Part shown: positions 54,363 through 63,131 of the stretch, one piece after another | Layout: every line of letters begins with the position of its first letter | How positions within the stretch are numbered: the stretch's first letter is position 1 | Source: Caproiciproducens faecalis | GTDB taxonomy: Bacteria; Bacillota; Clostridia; Oscillospirales; Acutalibacteraceae | Length of the DNA: 64,000 bases | Direction: 5' to 3' | NCBI RefSeq assembly: GCF_019448085.1 | Contig: NZ_JAGFNZ010000004.1 | Span: forward strand, 124,001-188,000 | The notes under the pieces: model-generated | What the model was told of the DNA's origin: nothing | The model's database searches: none | Seen by the model: the letters and a program-made list of their open reading frames with translations, nothing else | Made by a program: the position numbers and the translations under genes

Positions 54363-54956
54363 TTGGTTGATAACAACCATTTTAATAAAATGGCAGATTA
54401 TACCGACAGTCAGCTTGCCTGCCTTGTGAGCAGCGGAAATTCAGATGCTTTTGTTGAACTTACCGCGCGTTATATGTCACTGATTCGTGTGAAGGCGGCG
54501 CCGTTTCGCTGCGCAATGCTGGAAGCCGACGATCTGTGTCAGGAAGGGCTTTTGGGCCTTTTGAGCGCAGCGCGTACTTATGACTCAGCCGGTAAGGCTG
54601 GCTTTAAAACATATGCCGGTATTTGTATCAATAATCGGATTATTATGGCTTACCGCACGGCGGCTAGCCGTAAAAATCTTCCACTTAATAATTTTGTTTC
54701 TCTCAGTGACGACGGTACGCACATGATTATGACTGATTGCGCCTCGGACCCTGAAACCGTGCTGCTGGACAGCGAAAGCTACGCGGCGATGCAGCTGCGG
54801 ATGAAACAGCTGCTTTCAAAGCTGGAACAGCAGGTGCTGATGCTTTATTTGGGCGGCTGCAGTTACCACGATATAGCGGTGAAACTCAGCGTATCCTCAA
54901 AAGCAGTCGATAATGCTCTGCAGCGGGTTCGGCTGAAATTAAAACAGTTGCTTTAG
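54363..54956 (+). CDS. SigH (Spo0H)-like RNA polymerase sigma factor
   Basis: 197 residues from TTG 54363, six bases after GAGGTG. The ATG at 54315 overlaps the -10 element and has no usable ribosome site, so it is not the start; ATG 54390 is another option. Region 2 (NSDAFVELTARYMSLIRVKA; EADDLCQEGLLGLLSAARTY; FKTYAGICINNRIIMAYRTA) is followed by LPLNNFVSL, and region 4 ends SYHDIAVKLSVSSKAVDNAL then QRVRLKLKQLL. By eye this is closest to Bacillus Spo0H. It could control transition-state, sporulation or competence genes; the target set is unknown. Confidence 0.8.
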   Translation: MVDNNHFNKMADYTDSQLACLVSSGNSDAFVELTARYMSLIRVKAAPFRCAMLEADDLCQEGLLGLLSAARTYDSAGKAGFKTYAGICINNRIIMAYRTAASRKNLPLNNFVSLSDDGTHMIMTDCASDPETVLLDSESYAAMQLRMKQLLSKLEQQVLMLYLGGCSYHDIAVKLSVSSKAVDNALQRVRLKLKQLL

Positions 54957-54977
54957 TTTAGTTATATTAATTTCATA

Positions 54978-55041
54978 TGCCCAGGTAGCTTAAGTAGAGC
55001 GTTGGTAATCAAAGGCGTCGGTGCAAATCCGTCTATGGGCA
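54978..55041 (+). other. tRNA-like shrunken cloverleaf
   Basis: A 64-base stretch folds like a small tRNA: TGCCCA / TGGGCA acceptor stem (54978-54983 with 55036-55041), a D-arm-like GCTT / GAGC with a five-base loop, a mini anticodon-arm-like TTG-GTAAT-CAA, and a T-arm-like GTCGG-TGCAAAT-CCGTC (one mismatch). A normal tRNA needs at least ten more bases and a seven-base anticodon loop, so it is not a functional canonical tRNA. It may be a degenerate tRNA, a tRNA mimic or a leader element of the next gene. Confidence 0.4.
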
Positions 55042-55071
55042 AATATCTTTATCCAAAGCGAGGTAAATTAA

Positions 55072-55347
55072 ATGTACGAAGACAAGACTCTCATCTGCAA
55101 GGAATGTGGCGCTGAATTTGTATTCACCGCCGGTGAGCAGGAATTCTATGCTTCCAAGGGTTTCGTAAACGAGCCCCAGAGATGCAAAGCCTGCCGCGAT
55201 GCTCGTAAAAATGCTGCTAAGCCAGAGCGTGAAATGTATACCGCTATCTGCGCAAGCTGCGGCAAAGAAGCAAAGGTCCCCTTTAAGCCACGTGAAGACC
55301 GTCCTGTATATTGCAGCGAGTGCTTTGCAAAGATGAGGGAAGAATAA
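55072..55347 (+). CDS. Zinc-ribbon domain protein (zf-trcl type)
   Basis: 91 residues with four CxxC pairs: LICKECGAEF, RCKACRDA, ICASCGKEA and VYCSECFAK, forming two zinc ribbons. It fits the small probable zinc-ribbon family common in Clostridia; function unknown, possibly nucleic-acid binding or metal handling. GCGAGG lies upstream of the ATG and a terminator follows. Just upstream is the tRNA-like element. Confidence 0.85.
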   Translation: MYEDKTLICKECGAEFVFTAGEQEFYASKGFVNEPQRCKACRDARKNAAKPEREMYTAICASCGKEAKVPFKPREDRPVYCSECFAKMREE

Positions 55348-55373
55348 GCATAGATTCCTTATTCGTGACCAGG

Positions 55374-55404
55374 TACCCCGGATTAATTTCCGGGGTATTT
55401 TATT
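55374..55404 (+). terminator. Terminator after zinc-ribbon gene
   Basis: TACCCCGG / CCGGGGTA stem with an eight-base loop, followed by TTTTATTTTT. Confidence 0.9.
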
Positions 55405-55425
55405 TTTGTCTAAAATAGAAAGGTA

Positions 55426-55454
55426 TTGCAAAGCTTGGACACGGGTATTATAAT
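55426..55454 (+). promoter_or_regulatory. Sigma-A promoter of DUF1858 gene
   Basis: TTGCAA (55426-55431), 17 bases, TATAAT (55449-55454), about 37 bases before the start codon. Confidence 0.75.
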
Positions 55455-55491
55455 ATAGGAGAAATCTATATTAATCTGGAGGATTCTAACA

Positions 55492-55695
55492 ATGGCTGTT
55501 ATAACAAAAGATACCATTATTGGTGATATTCTTGATATTGACGAAACGACTGCGCCCTATTTTCTGGAAATGGGTATGCATTGTCTGGGATGTCCCTCAT
55601 CCCGCGGAGAAACTCTTGAACAAGCCTGCATGGTTCACGGTGTAGACCCGGACACTCTGGTGAAGAAACTGAACGATCACATCGCATCAAAATAA
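55492..55695 (+). CDS. DUF1858 redox-disulfide domain protein
   Basis: 67 residues. ITKDTIIGDILDIDETTAPY, then GMHCLGCPSSRGETLEQACM and VHGVDPDTLVKKLNDH match the DUF1858/hybrid-cluster-associated disulfide family, with the CxxC pair in CLGC. Probably a small thiol-redox or metal-linked protein. CTGGAGG precedes the ATG. Confidence 0.9.
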   Translation: MAVITKDTIIGDILDIDETTAPYFLEMGMHCLGCPSSRGETLEQACMVHGVDPDTLVKKLNDHIASK

Positions 55696-55754
55696 TGCAG
55701 CAATTGATCCTGCTGTCAATTTGTGACCAAAACATGATTACGAATTAAAATGAG

Positions 55755-55783
55755 GCCGCCCGGCAATCAAGTTGCCGGGCGGC
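55755..55783 (+). terminator. GC-rich hairpin after DUF1858 gene
   Basis: Perfect 12-bp stem GCCGCCCGGCAA / TTGCCGGGCGGC with a five-base loop. It is followed by TCTTAAG rather than a T run, so it may be a weak terminator or a leader fold of the transporter mRNA. Confidence 0.55.
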
Positions 55784-55802
55784 TCTTAAGTGTAGGGAAA
55801 TT

Positions 55803-57068
55803 ATGCCGAAAATATCTTTTGCCGACTATCTGCGCAAAGCCGTAAACGGGGAATCGCTTGGAGCTACCTATTATCAGTTCCTTCTGGTTCACACGGAATT
55901 TATTATCTTTAACGGTCTTCCGAATGTTTTTATCAATACCTTTTTGATGAGCCAGACGGGGGACATGAATATTGTGCTGATTTATAACTGCCTGAATTTT
56001 TTCGGTACGGCAGTGGGAATGTTTTTTTCGGCGGCGGTTTCTCACCGCTTTCATTCCGGGGTTGTGTCCGTGCTGGGAATACTGGGTTTCTGCATCCTGT
56101 ATCTGCAGCTGATTATTTTCAATACGCGTGCGGCGGATTATGTTGTGTTGCTAGGTAGTACAAGTGGACTTGCCAGTGCGTTTTACTGGCTGAGTTACTC
56201 TCAGCTGTTCACGGAGTTCACTGATTTGGGCAACCGCGACAGCGGTATGGCCATTATCAGCATCATTACCTCGGTGGTCAATTCCGTCGTTCCTTTTCTG
56301 GCCGGCGCCGTGATTTCCGGTCTCGGCGGCATCACAGGATACAATACGGTGTTTGGGCTGGCGTTTGCAATCGCGATCCTTACCGCGGTCGGTGCCATGC
56401 GCCTGCCCAAGCCACAGAATCAGGATAAGCAGGTTCGGCATAAAGAGGCTATTCGGTTCGTGCTAAAGAACCGGGCGCTTCTTTTTGGACTTTTGAGCGA
56501 AGGATGCAAGGGAATCCGGGAAGGCGCTTTCAGTTTTATTTTAAGTATCTTGCTTTATCGGATGATTCAAAGTGAAGTTCTGGTTGGCTTCAATACTTTT
56601 TTATCGTCTTTGGTGGCGGTTATTTCGTTTCTGATTATCAGCAAAAGAATGAAAGGGCCCAACCGGATTCATTATATGACGGCAGCCGTTTGCGCCCTTT
56701 TCATTTTCGGAATGATCAGTTGTCTGACGATGAATCCGATGATTTTGATTGCCTATACGGTGGTCAACTCTTTCTTTTCGGGATTTATAGTCAACTCGTC
56801 GTGCGGGGCGTTTCTTGACGCGGTACAGGTTTTGCCGGGGGCGGAAGGCCTGCGGCCGGAGCTTTTTGCTCAAAAGGAACTGTTTCTGGCTACCGGAAGG
56901 TGTATCGGCATTTTTATTATTATGCTGATGGATTGGCTCAGCGCGGGCAGTACGGTCTGGCTGTCGGTTTCACTTGTGATTCTTACGTTATCGCAGATAG
57001 GAACCATAGCCGCGTGCAGACAGGCGATGAAGCTGGTAAACGAAATTTCATTAAAGGAGTGTGCGTAG
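55803..57068 (+). CDS. Major facilitator superfamily transporter
   Basis: 421 residues, about 11-12 hydrophobic segments arranged in two halves around a basic central loop near 200-215 (RLPKPQNQDKQVRHKEAIRF). MFS-like loops such as GNRDSGMAIISIITSVVNSV and GLASAFYWLSYSQLF. Substrate cannot be told. It ends next to trmK, whose TTG start follows the stop immediately. Confidence 0.8.
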   Translation: MPKISFADYLRKAVNGESLGATYYQFLLVHTEFIIFNGLPNVFINTFLMSQTGDMNIVLIYNCLNFFGTAVGMFFSAAVSHRFHSGVVSVLGILGFCILYLQLIIFNTRAADYVVLLGSTSGLASAFYWLSYSQLFTEFTDLGNRDSGMAIISIITSVVNSVVPFLAGAVISGLGGITGYNTVFGLAFAIAILTAVGAMRLPKPQNQDKQVRHKEAIRFVLKNRALLFGLLSEGCKGIREGAFSFILSILLYRMIQSEVLVGFNTFLSSLVAVISFLIISKRMKGPNRIHYMTAAVCALFIFGMISCLTMNPMILIAYTVVNSFFSGFIVNSSCGAFLDAVQVLPGAEGLRPELFAQKELFLATGRCIGIFIIMLMDWLSAGSTVWLSVSLVILTLSQIGTIAACRQAMKLVNEISLKECA

Positions 57069-57767
57069 TTGGGACTGCATCCTTTGTTTACTCTGGGTGG
57101 AAGACTGCAGCTCTGCGCTTCCATGGTTCGGCCGAACATGGCTCTGGCGGACATCGGCACCGACCACGCTTACCTGCCGATCTGGCTGGCGAAGCAGGGG
57201 CTGGTTTCCCGTGCTATCGCGGCGGATATCCGTCCCGGGCCGCTTCAGTCCGCACAGCAGAATATTCGCCGGTACCGTGTGGAAGAGCTCGTTTCCACAC
57301 GCCTGTCAAACGGACTGGAAGAAATTTTTTCTGTTGAAGCGGACGATATTGTCATCGCCGGTATGGGCGGTGAAATGATGATACAGATTATTGAAAACGC
57401 GCTTTGGCTGCGACAGAAAGAAAAAAGGCTGATTTTACAGCCGATGACATCCATTCCGGAGCTGCGGGAGTATCTTGCGAAGCGGGGCTTTGCGGTTCTG
57501 CGGGAGCAGGCGGTTGTGGAGGACGGTCATGCCTATTCGGTTATGCAGCTGCAGTATGCGCCCGAAAAAATCATTATGGACAGTCTTTACCCCTATATCG
57601 GGAAGCTCGACGCCGCAACGGAGGACAACCGCGAATACATGCGCAAGGTGATTACCCAGCTTGAAAAAAAAGCTGGCGGACTCTCTATTTCCGGCAAACT
57701 GGAAGAAGCCGCCGCACTGAAAAATACAGCGGAAAAGATTAGAATCAAAATGGAAAAGGAGCGGTAA
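57069..57767 (+). CDS. trmK: tRNA (adenine(22)-N1)-methyltransferase TrmK
   Basis: 232 residues. SAM-binding ALADIGTDHAYLPIWLAKQG, AIAADIRPGPLQSAQQNI, and DDIVIAGMGGEMMIQIIENA, then LILQPMTSIPELREYLAKRG are the TrmK signature. It methylates A22 in the D loop of some tRNAs. TTG start ten bases from GGAG. The trmK-Nif3 pair is a common Firmicutes neighbourhood. Confidence 0.93.
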   Translation: MGLHPLFTLGGRLQLCASMVRPNMALADIGTDHAYLPIWLAKQGLVSRAIAADIRPGPLQSAQQNIRRYRVEELVSTRLSNGLEEIFSVEADDIVIAGMGGEMMIQIIENALWLRQKEKRLILQPMTSIPELREYLAKRGFAVLREQAVVEDGHAYSVMQLQYAPEKIIMDSLYPYIGKLDAATEDNREYMRKVITQLEKKAGGLSISGKLEEAAALKNTAEKIRIKMEKER

Positions 57768-57768
57768 T

Positions 57769-58539
57769 ATGGTCAGCGTTGGCGAGGTTTATGATTTTAT
57801 TGACGATTTTGCGCCGTTTCGGACGGCTATGAGCTTTGACAATCCCGGCCTGCTGGTCGGGAACAGAGAAGCACGGGTATCTTCGGCGCTTTTGTCGCTG
57901 GATATTACACCCGCGGTTGTTCAGGAAGCCCATGATCTGGGAGCCGGGTTGATCGTCAGCCATCATCCGGTCATCTTTCATCCGCTGAAAAGCCTTTCCG
58001 CTGATTCCGCCCCCTATCTGCTGGCAAAATACGGGATTGCGGCGATTTGCGCACACACTAACCTCGACATGGCTGTCGGCGGGGTAAACACCTGTCTGGC
58101 GGAGCGTCTAAAGCTTCGAAATGTCCGGACGCTCAGTGAGTATGAGGATTCCGGTCTGCCCGAAGCGCTGCAGGGGGAAACCACTAGCGAAATGCTACCG
58201 GAGGATTTCGCACGGTTCGTCAAAGAAGCGCTGGGCTGCGACGGACTGCGCTTTACGGACGGAAAACGTGCGATCACCCGTGTCGGTTTGTGCAGCGGAG
58301 GCGGTGCCGATTTGGTATACGCGGCGGCGCAGGCCGGCTGTCAGGCGTTTGTAACCGGAGAAAGCAAGCACAACATTCTGCTTGATGCCGAAAATATGGG
58401 GATGACTCTGGTTGACGCGGGGCATTTTTATACGGAAAGTCCTGTGATTTTACCGCTTGCGGTGAAACTGAAAATGAAGTTTCCAGACGCAGCCTTTTTT
58501 GAATCAAAGCGAATGCACAGCCCGGCAAAATATCTGTAA
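57769..58539 (+). CDS. Nif3-like dinuclear metal centre protein
   Basis: 256 residues. DFAPFRTAMSFDNPGLLVGN, metal ligands in LIVSHHPVIFHPLK and CAHTNLDMAVGGVN, and VTGESKHNILLDAENMGMTL, DAGHFYTE near the C terminus. Short form, without the inserted middle domain of B. subtilis YqfO. Thought to be a metal-dependent hydrolase; the substrate is not settled. Two bases after trmK. Confidence 0.92.
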   Translation: MVSVGEVYDFIDDFAPFRTAMSFDNPGLLVGNREARVSSALLSLDITPAVVQEAHDLGAGLIVSHHPVIFHPLKSLSADSAPYLLAKYGIAAICAHTNLDMAVGGVNTCLAERLKLRNVRTLSEYEDSGLPEALQGETTSEMLPEDFARFVKEALGCDGLRFTDGKRAITRVGLCSGGGADLVYAAAQAGCQAFVTGESKHNILLDAENMGMTLVDAGHFYTESPVILPLAVKLKMKFPDAAFFESKRMHSPAKYL

Positions 58540-58563
58540 TGTGCATATACGGGAGGTATCTCA

Positions 58564-60324
58564 ATGGCTCTTGACGGAGCGTTTTTACATCATATTAAAA
58601 AAGAAATCGAAGAAAGCGCAATCGGCGCAAAGGTTGATAAGATTTATCAGCCGAACAAGGAGGAAATGGTTCTTTCCCTGCGCAGCTACCGGGAAACCTA
58701 TAAGCTTCTGATGTCTGCACGGGCAAACAGCGCAAGAATCCATTTTACTCGCTTTGTTCCGGAAAATCCGAAGGTGCCGCCCATGCTCTGCATGCTGCTG
58801 CGCAAAAAGCTTTCCGGTGCCCGGCTTGCCGCTGTGCGCCAGCCCGGGCTGGAGCGGATGCTCTGCCTCGACTTTGACGCGGTCAACGAACTGGGCGACG
58901 AAATCCGTCTGACCCTCGTCATGGAGATCATGGGACGGTACAGCAATATTATTTTCGTAGATGAAGCAGGAAAGATCATTGACGCGCTAAAACGGGTGGA
59001 CGCGGAAATGTCTTCCGAGCGTCTGGTGCTGCCGGGACTGACGTATCAGCTTCCGCCGCCGCAGGACAAACTTTGCCTGCTAACTGCCTCCGTTCCGGAA
59101 ATGGTTGACAGAATTCAGCGGATTCCTTCGGATATGGAACTTTCCAAAGCAATTTTGAGTACGCTGCAGGGTGTTTCTCCGATTGTCTGCCGGGAGCTGG
59201 AGCACCTGACCGGCCACGGAAACGACGTCACCACAAAATCAATGTCTTCACAGCAGTGGGAACGTTTGGCTTTCTTTTTGGGCAGAATAGCGGATACTGT
59301 TAAAAATGTGGACGGAAAACCGCATATGGTGGTAAACCCCGCTCAAAAACCAATGGATTTTTCCTTTATGAATATTGAGCAGTACGGTCTGACGGCGGTT
59401 GTGAAACCGTACGACAATTTTTCCGTTCTGCTGGATGCGTTTTACGACGAACGCGACCGCATTGACCGTATGCGCGTACGTTCACAGGATTTACTGCGGA
59501 TTCTGACAACCACCTCCGACCGTCTCAGCCGCAAGGTGAACGTTCAGCGCGCGGAGCTTGCGCACTGCGCGGAGCGTGACGATCTGCGCATCTGCGGTGA
59601 CCTAATTAACGCCAATCTGTACAACATTCCTAAGGGCTCTGCGGTTGTTGAGCTGCAGAATTTTTACGATGAGAATCTGGCTCTGCTCAAAGTGAAACTG
59701 AACCCCGCGCTGTCCGCTTCCCAGAATGCGCAGAAGTATTATAAAGAGTATCGCAAGGCTCGTACCGCCGAGGAAATGCTGACCACTCAGATCGAACAGG
59801 CCCAGCAGGAGCTCAGCTATATTGATACCGTATTTGAAGAGCTCAGTCGGGCGGCTACGGAGCGCGACCTTTCCGAAATTCGCGCCGAGCTGATCGATCA
59901 GGGCTATATCCGCGCGCCGAAAGGCCGCCAGAAACAGCCCGCGTCCATGGGCCCCATGGAGTTCGTTTCCTCCGACGGCTTTTCGATTCTGGTCGGCCGC
60001 AATAACCGTCAGAACGACTATCTGACGATGAAACAGGCCAATAACAACGATATCTGGCTTCATACAAAAAACATTCCCGGCTCCCATACCATCATTTCGA
60101 CACAGGGACGCGCGGTGACGGAAACCGCGCTTTATGAAGCAGCCATGCTGGCGGCTTTCCACAGCAGGGGCAAGGATTCTTCCAAAGTCCCAGTGGATTA
60201 TACGGAGGTACGCAATGTCAGCAAGCCGCAGGGAGCCAAGCCCGGAATGGTCATTTATGTAAACTACAAAACGATTTATGTAGCCCCGGATGCTGCATTT
60301 ACAGACAGCCGCAAATCAAATTAA
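58564..60324 (+). CDS. rqcH: NFACT family ribosome quality control protein RqcH
   Basis: 586 residues. N-terminal NFACT-N (DGAFLHHIKKEIEESAIGAK; EIMGRYSNIIFVDEAGKIID), helix-hairpin-helix about 190-250, coiled-coil about 300-430, and C-terminal NFACT-R with NDIWLHTKNIPGSHTII, and KPQGAKPGMVIYVNYKTIYV. It adds alanine tails to stalled nascent chains on 50S subunits. It was formerly called FbpA-like. GGGAGG precedes the ATG. Confidence 0.95.
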   Translation: MALDGAFLHHIKKEIEESAIGAKVDKIYQPNKEEMVLSLRSYRETYKLLMSARANSARIHFTRFVPENPKVPPMLCMLLRKKLSGARLAAVRQPGLERMLCLDFDAVNELGDEIRLTLVMEIMGRYSNIIFVDEAGKIIDALKRVDAEMSSERLVLPGLTYQLPPPQDKLCLLTASVPEMVDRIQRIPSDMELSKAILSTLQGVSPIVCRELEHLTGHGNDVTTKSMSSQQWERLAFFLGRIADTVKNVDGKPHMVVNPAQKPMDFSFMNIEQYGLTAVVKPYDNFSVLLDAFYDERDRIDRMRVRSQDLLRILTTTSDRLSRKVNVQRAELAHCAERDDLRICGDLINANLYNIPKGSAVVELQNFYDENLALLKVKLNPALSASQNAQKYYKEYRKARTAEEMLTTQIEQAQQELSYIDTVFEELSRAATERDLSEIRAELIDQGYIRAPKGRQKQPASMGPMEFVSSDGFSILVGRNNRQNDYLTMKQANNNDIWLHTKNIPGSHTIISTQGRAVTETALYEAAMLAAFHSRGKDSSKVPVDYTEVRNVSKPQGAKPGMVIYVNYKTIYVAPDAAFTDSRKSN

Positions 60325-60325
60325 A

Positions 60326-60355
60326 TTGGTAAAAATATGAGTTTCATGTTATAAT
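60326..60355 (+). promoter_or_regulatory. Promoter of polysaccharide cluster
   Basis: TTGGTA (60326-60331), 18 bases, TATAAT (60350-60355) with a TG one base before the -10. It lies between rqcH and the polymerase gene. Confidence 0.65.
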
Positions 60356-60384
60356 AACCAATAATATGTTTGGGAAGTGTGCCG

Positions 60385-61914
60385 ATGCTAAAAATAAAAA
60401 CATCCGATTTTTTGAGAGATACCGTCCTTTTCGGACTTACCGTTATATTGATGTTTGCCGCCAACCTTATGAATGTCTTCGGGGAAAATGAGGCGGCTGT
60501 TGACGTCCTGTTTTTTGCCATCATCATGATGAATATTGCGATTATCTGCAGCCTGGTAGCCCATATCAGGCGCGATTTTGCGTTATTGATCTTTGTGGGA
60601 GCTTTTAACGTCCTGCTTTTGGGGCGCGTTTATACCTCCTGGTTCGGTTATCACCACAAACTGCTTATTCTATTGGAAGCCGACGATTTTCCAAAGCTTT
60701 TTCAGTCTCTCCAGATTGTCGCGCTGTCACTTCTATGCGTTTATGGGGCTTACCGTGCCATGGGGCCGTTTTTTTACAGAAGAGAATCGGTCGTACGGAC
60801 GAATGGACTTCATGCGGTCAGCAAAAATGACCTGAATCCGATTGTTCGGCAAATCAGCGTGGTTGTTCTGTATATCAGCTCAATCCCGTTTTTCTATATT
60901 CTTCTGACTACGGGCCTGACCGTACTGAGAAACGGGTATCTCAGCTCCTATACCAACACGTCCAGTATTCCGTCCTCTATCAGCCGCCTTTCCATGTTCT
61001 TTGTTCCGGCCTTTGCCGTGTTTCTGGGGACATTACCCAATAAAAAACAGATCAAACTGCCCCTTGCCGTTTACGGAACCTATATGCTTGCGTCCCTTCT
61101 GACAGGGCGCAGAAACACGATGGTGACGGAAGCGCTGATGCTGATTGCCTATTTTGTCATGCGGGACGCTTTACTGGACAAAGAAAAAAGAGTCCTGAAA
61201 AAAAGAACGGTCGCTTACGCGGGTATATTGGGTGTAGTTTCCATGTATTTTCTTCAGCTTCTTGCACTGATCCGTGCGGGGCTGAATACGGACAGAGGCC
61301 TGGGGGAAATGCTGGTCAGCTTTCTGGATTCTCAGGGCGCGAGTTTCCGTGTCATTGTTCAGACGGTCAACCACATTGACCTGTTCAATCCCTCCGTCGT
61401 ACATTCTTATCTGTTTTATCCGTTTGAGCTGTTTGTCCACAACAATGTCGTGACCAAAACGTTATTTGGGCTTACGCCGATTATTGAGATACAGAACACC
61501 GAATTCGTCCGTACCACCCATAATTTCGGACATGCCCTGACCTTTATGGTCGACCCGGCCCGTTATTTGAGCGGCGGTGGTTTCGGCACCTCCTATGTTG
61601 CGGAAGCCTATGTGGCATACGGTATTCTGGGTGTTGTTCTGGTCAGTGCAATGGTCGGAATTATTTTCCGCTTTTTCTCAACCTTGCTGACCCACTCCTG
61701 GGTAACGATCGCGTTCGGATTGATCGCCCTCAAGAATTTCGTGTATCTGCCGCGCAATTTTGCGTTTCTGTGGGTAACGGAGGTTTTCAACATTACTTAT
61801 ATCTGCTTCTTTGTGGCAATTTACGTTGCGGCGCTGCTGATTGCGAAAGGGACGCACGCGCGTTCGCTTACCCATGCCCGGGGCGGATGGTTAACATGGG
61901 AGGAACAGCCATGA
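60385..61914 (+). CDS. Wzy-like polysaccharide polymerase
   Basis: 509 residues from ATG 60385, seven bases after GGGAAG. Many membrane helices (FLRDTVLFGLTVILMFAANL; FALLIFVGAFNVLLLGRVYT; LLTGRRNTMVTEALMLIAYF) and a long outer loop about 320-400 with FVRTTHNFGHALTFMVDPAR and YLSGGGFGTSYVAEAYVAYG, as in O-antigen polysaccharide polymerase families. It probably joins repeat units outside the membrane. Its stop overlaps the next start (ATGA). Confidence 0.8.
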   Translation: MLKIKTSDFLRDTVLFGLTVILMFAANLMNVFGENEAAVDVLFFAIIMMNIAIICSLVAHIRRDFALLIFVGAFNVLLLGRVYTSWFGYHHKLLILLEADDFPKLFQSLQIVALSLLCVYGAYRAMGPFFYRRESVVRTNGLHAVSKNDLNPIVRQISVVVLYISSIPFFYILLTTGLTVLRNGYLSSYTNTSSIPSSISRLSMFFVPAFAVFLGTLPNKKQIKLPLAVYGTYMLASLLTGRRNTMVTEALMLIAYFVMRDALLDKEKRVLKKRTVAYAGILGVVSMYFLQLLALIRAGLNTDRGLGEMLVSFLDSQGASFRVIVQTVNHIDLFNPSVVHSYLFYPFELFVHNNVVTKTLFGLTPIIEIQNTEFVRTTHNFGHALTFMVDPARYLSGGGFGTSYVAEAYVAYGILGVVLVSAMVGIIFRFFSTLLTHSWVTIAFGLIALKNFVYLPRNFAFLWVTEVFNITYICFFVAIYVAALLIAKGTHARSLTHARGGWLTWEEQP

Positions 61915-63131
61915 AACTGCTTTTGCTGCTTACCACCTCCTTCCCGTACGACAACGGGGAAGAGTTTTTGCTCAACGAAATCAATTATATCAGTGGATAT
62001 GACCGGGTTTTAATTTGTCCGTGCAACCTCAAACCGGACTCCGCTGTTACCAAGAAACTGCCTGATTTTATCTCCTGTGTACCGCTCAGGACGGCTCCGC
62101 TCGCGAAGTCGGCTTACGCAGGCCTGCTTCTGAAACCCTTTGTTCAAAAGGAACTGTTTACCATGATGAAGACCGGGGTGTTTACGACCGAAAAGGCGCA
62201 TGAAATGCTTTTCTTTATGAAGCGTGCATATGAGATTTATGCGGCGCTCTCTAAGCTGTCCGAACTTTCCGGTGCCGACGATGTAACCATTTACAGTTAC
62301 TGGCTGTATGACGCCGCCGCCGCTGGCGCTCTCCTTGCTGCGGATTTAAGGCGGCAGGGAAAAAAGGTAAAACAGGTTTCCCGGGCTCACCGTTTTGATC
62401 TTTACAGCGAGTTTGCAAAGCTGAACTACCTTCCGATGAGGGAATTTTTGCTGAGCAGGGTTGACAGAGTACTTCCCTGTTCCGCGTCCGGCGCGGAGTA
62501 TCTTCAAAAGCAGTATCTCCGGTACGCCGAAAAAATTGCTCCCGCTTTTCTGGGAACAGCCGATCACGGCGAAAAGCACGGCAGCAGGGGAGAGGAACTG
62601 CATATCGTCTCCTGTTCTTTCATAGCCCCGGTCAAACGTCTGCATCTGATCGTGCAGGCTCTGGAACAAGCGGACTTTCCTATTTTATGGACGCATATCG
62701 GTTCGGGACCCCTGCGAGGGGAAATCGAGGAAATGGCATCAAAGCTTCCGGACTGTGTCCGAACAGAGTGGAAAGGCCAGATGGACAATGCTGCTATTAT
62801 GGATTACTATCGCGGCAATGATCTCTCAGCCTTTGTCAATGTGAGCGCCAGCGAAGGAATCCCGGTTTCCATCATGGAAGTCAGCTCCTTCGGCGTTCCT
62901 GTCATTGCCACGGATGTCGGCGGTACCCGGGAAGCGGTTTGCAGCGGGGAAAACGGGTATCTGCTTCCGCCGGATTTTTTACCTCAGGAGCTGATGTCCA
63001 GATTAAGAGAGCTGAAAGAGCTTTCAGACGAGGATTACAGCCGTCTGTGCCGGAACGCGCGCAGAATTTGGGCCGAAAAATTCAGTGCACAAAAGAACTA
63101 CCAGAACTTTTATAAGGAGATCAGTCAATGA
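61911..63131 (+). CDS. Glycosyltransferase family 4 protein
   Basis: 406 residues from ATG 61911, after GGGAGG; earlier codons in this frame lie inside the polymerase gene. GT-B fold: LLLLLTTSFPYDNGEEFLLN at the N terminus, and the C-terminal donor domain with SCSFIAPVKRLHLIVQALEQ, HIGSGPLRGEIEEMASKL, NVSASEGIPVSIMEVSSFGV, PVIATDVGGTREAV. The E-x7-E motif (EGIPVSIME) is typical of GT4. Donor and acceptor sugars unknown. Overlaps both neighbours by four bases. Confidence 0.92.
   Translation: MKLLLLLTTSFPYDNGEEFLLNEINYISGYDRVLICPCNLKPDSAVTKKLPDFISCVPLRTAPLAKSAYAGLLLKPFVQKELFTMMKTGVFTTEKAHEMLFFMKRAYEIYAALSKLSELSGADDVTIYSYWLYDAAAAGALLAADLRRQGKKVKQVSRAHRFDLYSEFAKLNYLPMREFLLSRVDRVLPCSASGAEYLQKQYLRYAEKIAPAFLGTADHGEKHGSRGEELHIVSCSFIAPVKRLHLIVQALEQADFPILWTHIGSGPLRGEIEEMASKLPDCVRTEWKGQMDNAAIMDYYRGNDLSAFVNVSASEGIPVSIMEVSSFGVPVIATDVGGTREAVCSGENGYLLPPDFLPQELMSRLRELKELSDEDYSRLCRNARRIWAEKFSAQKNYQNFYKEISQ

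Noticed and set aside
54978-55041. Functional canonical tRNA gene
   Set aside because: Only 64 bases, a three-pair anticodon-like stem, five-base loops and no CCA; kept only as a tRNA-like element.
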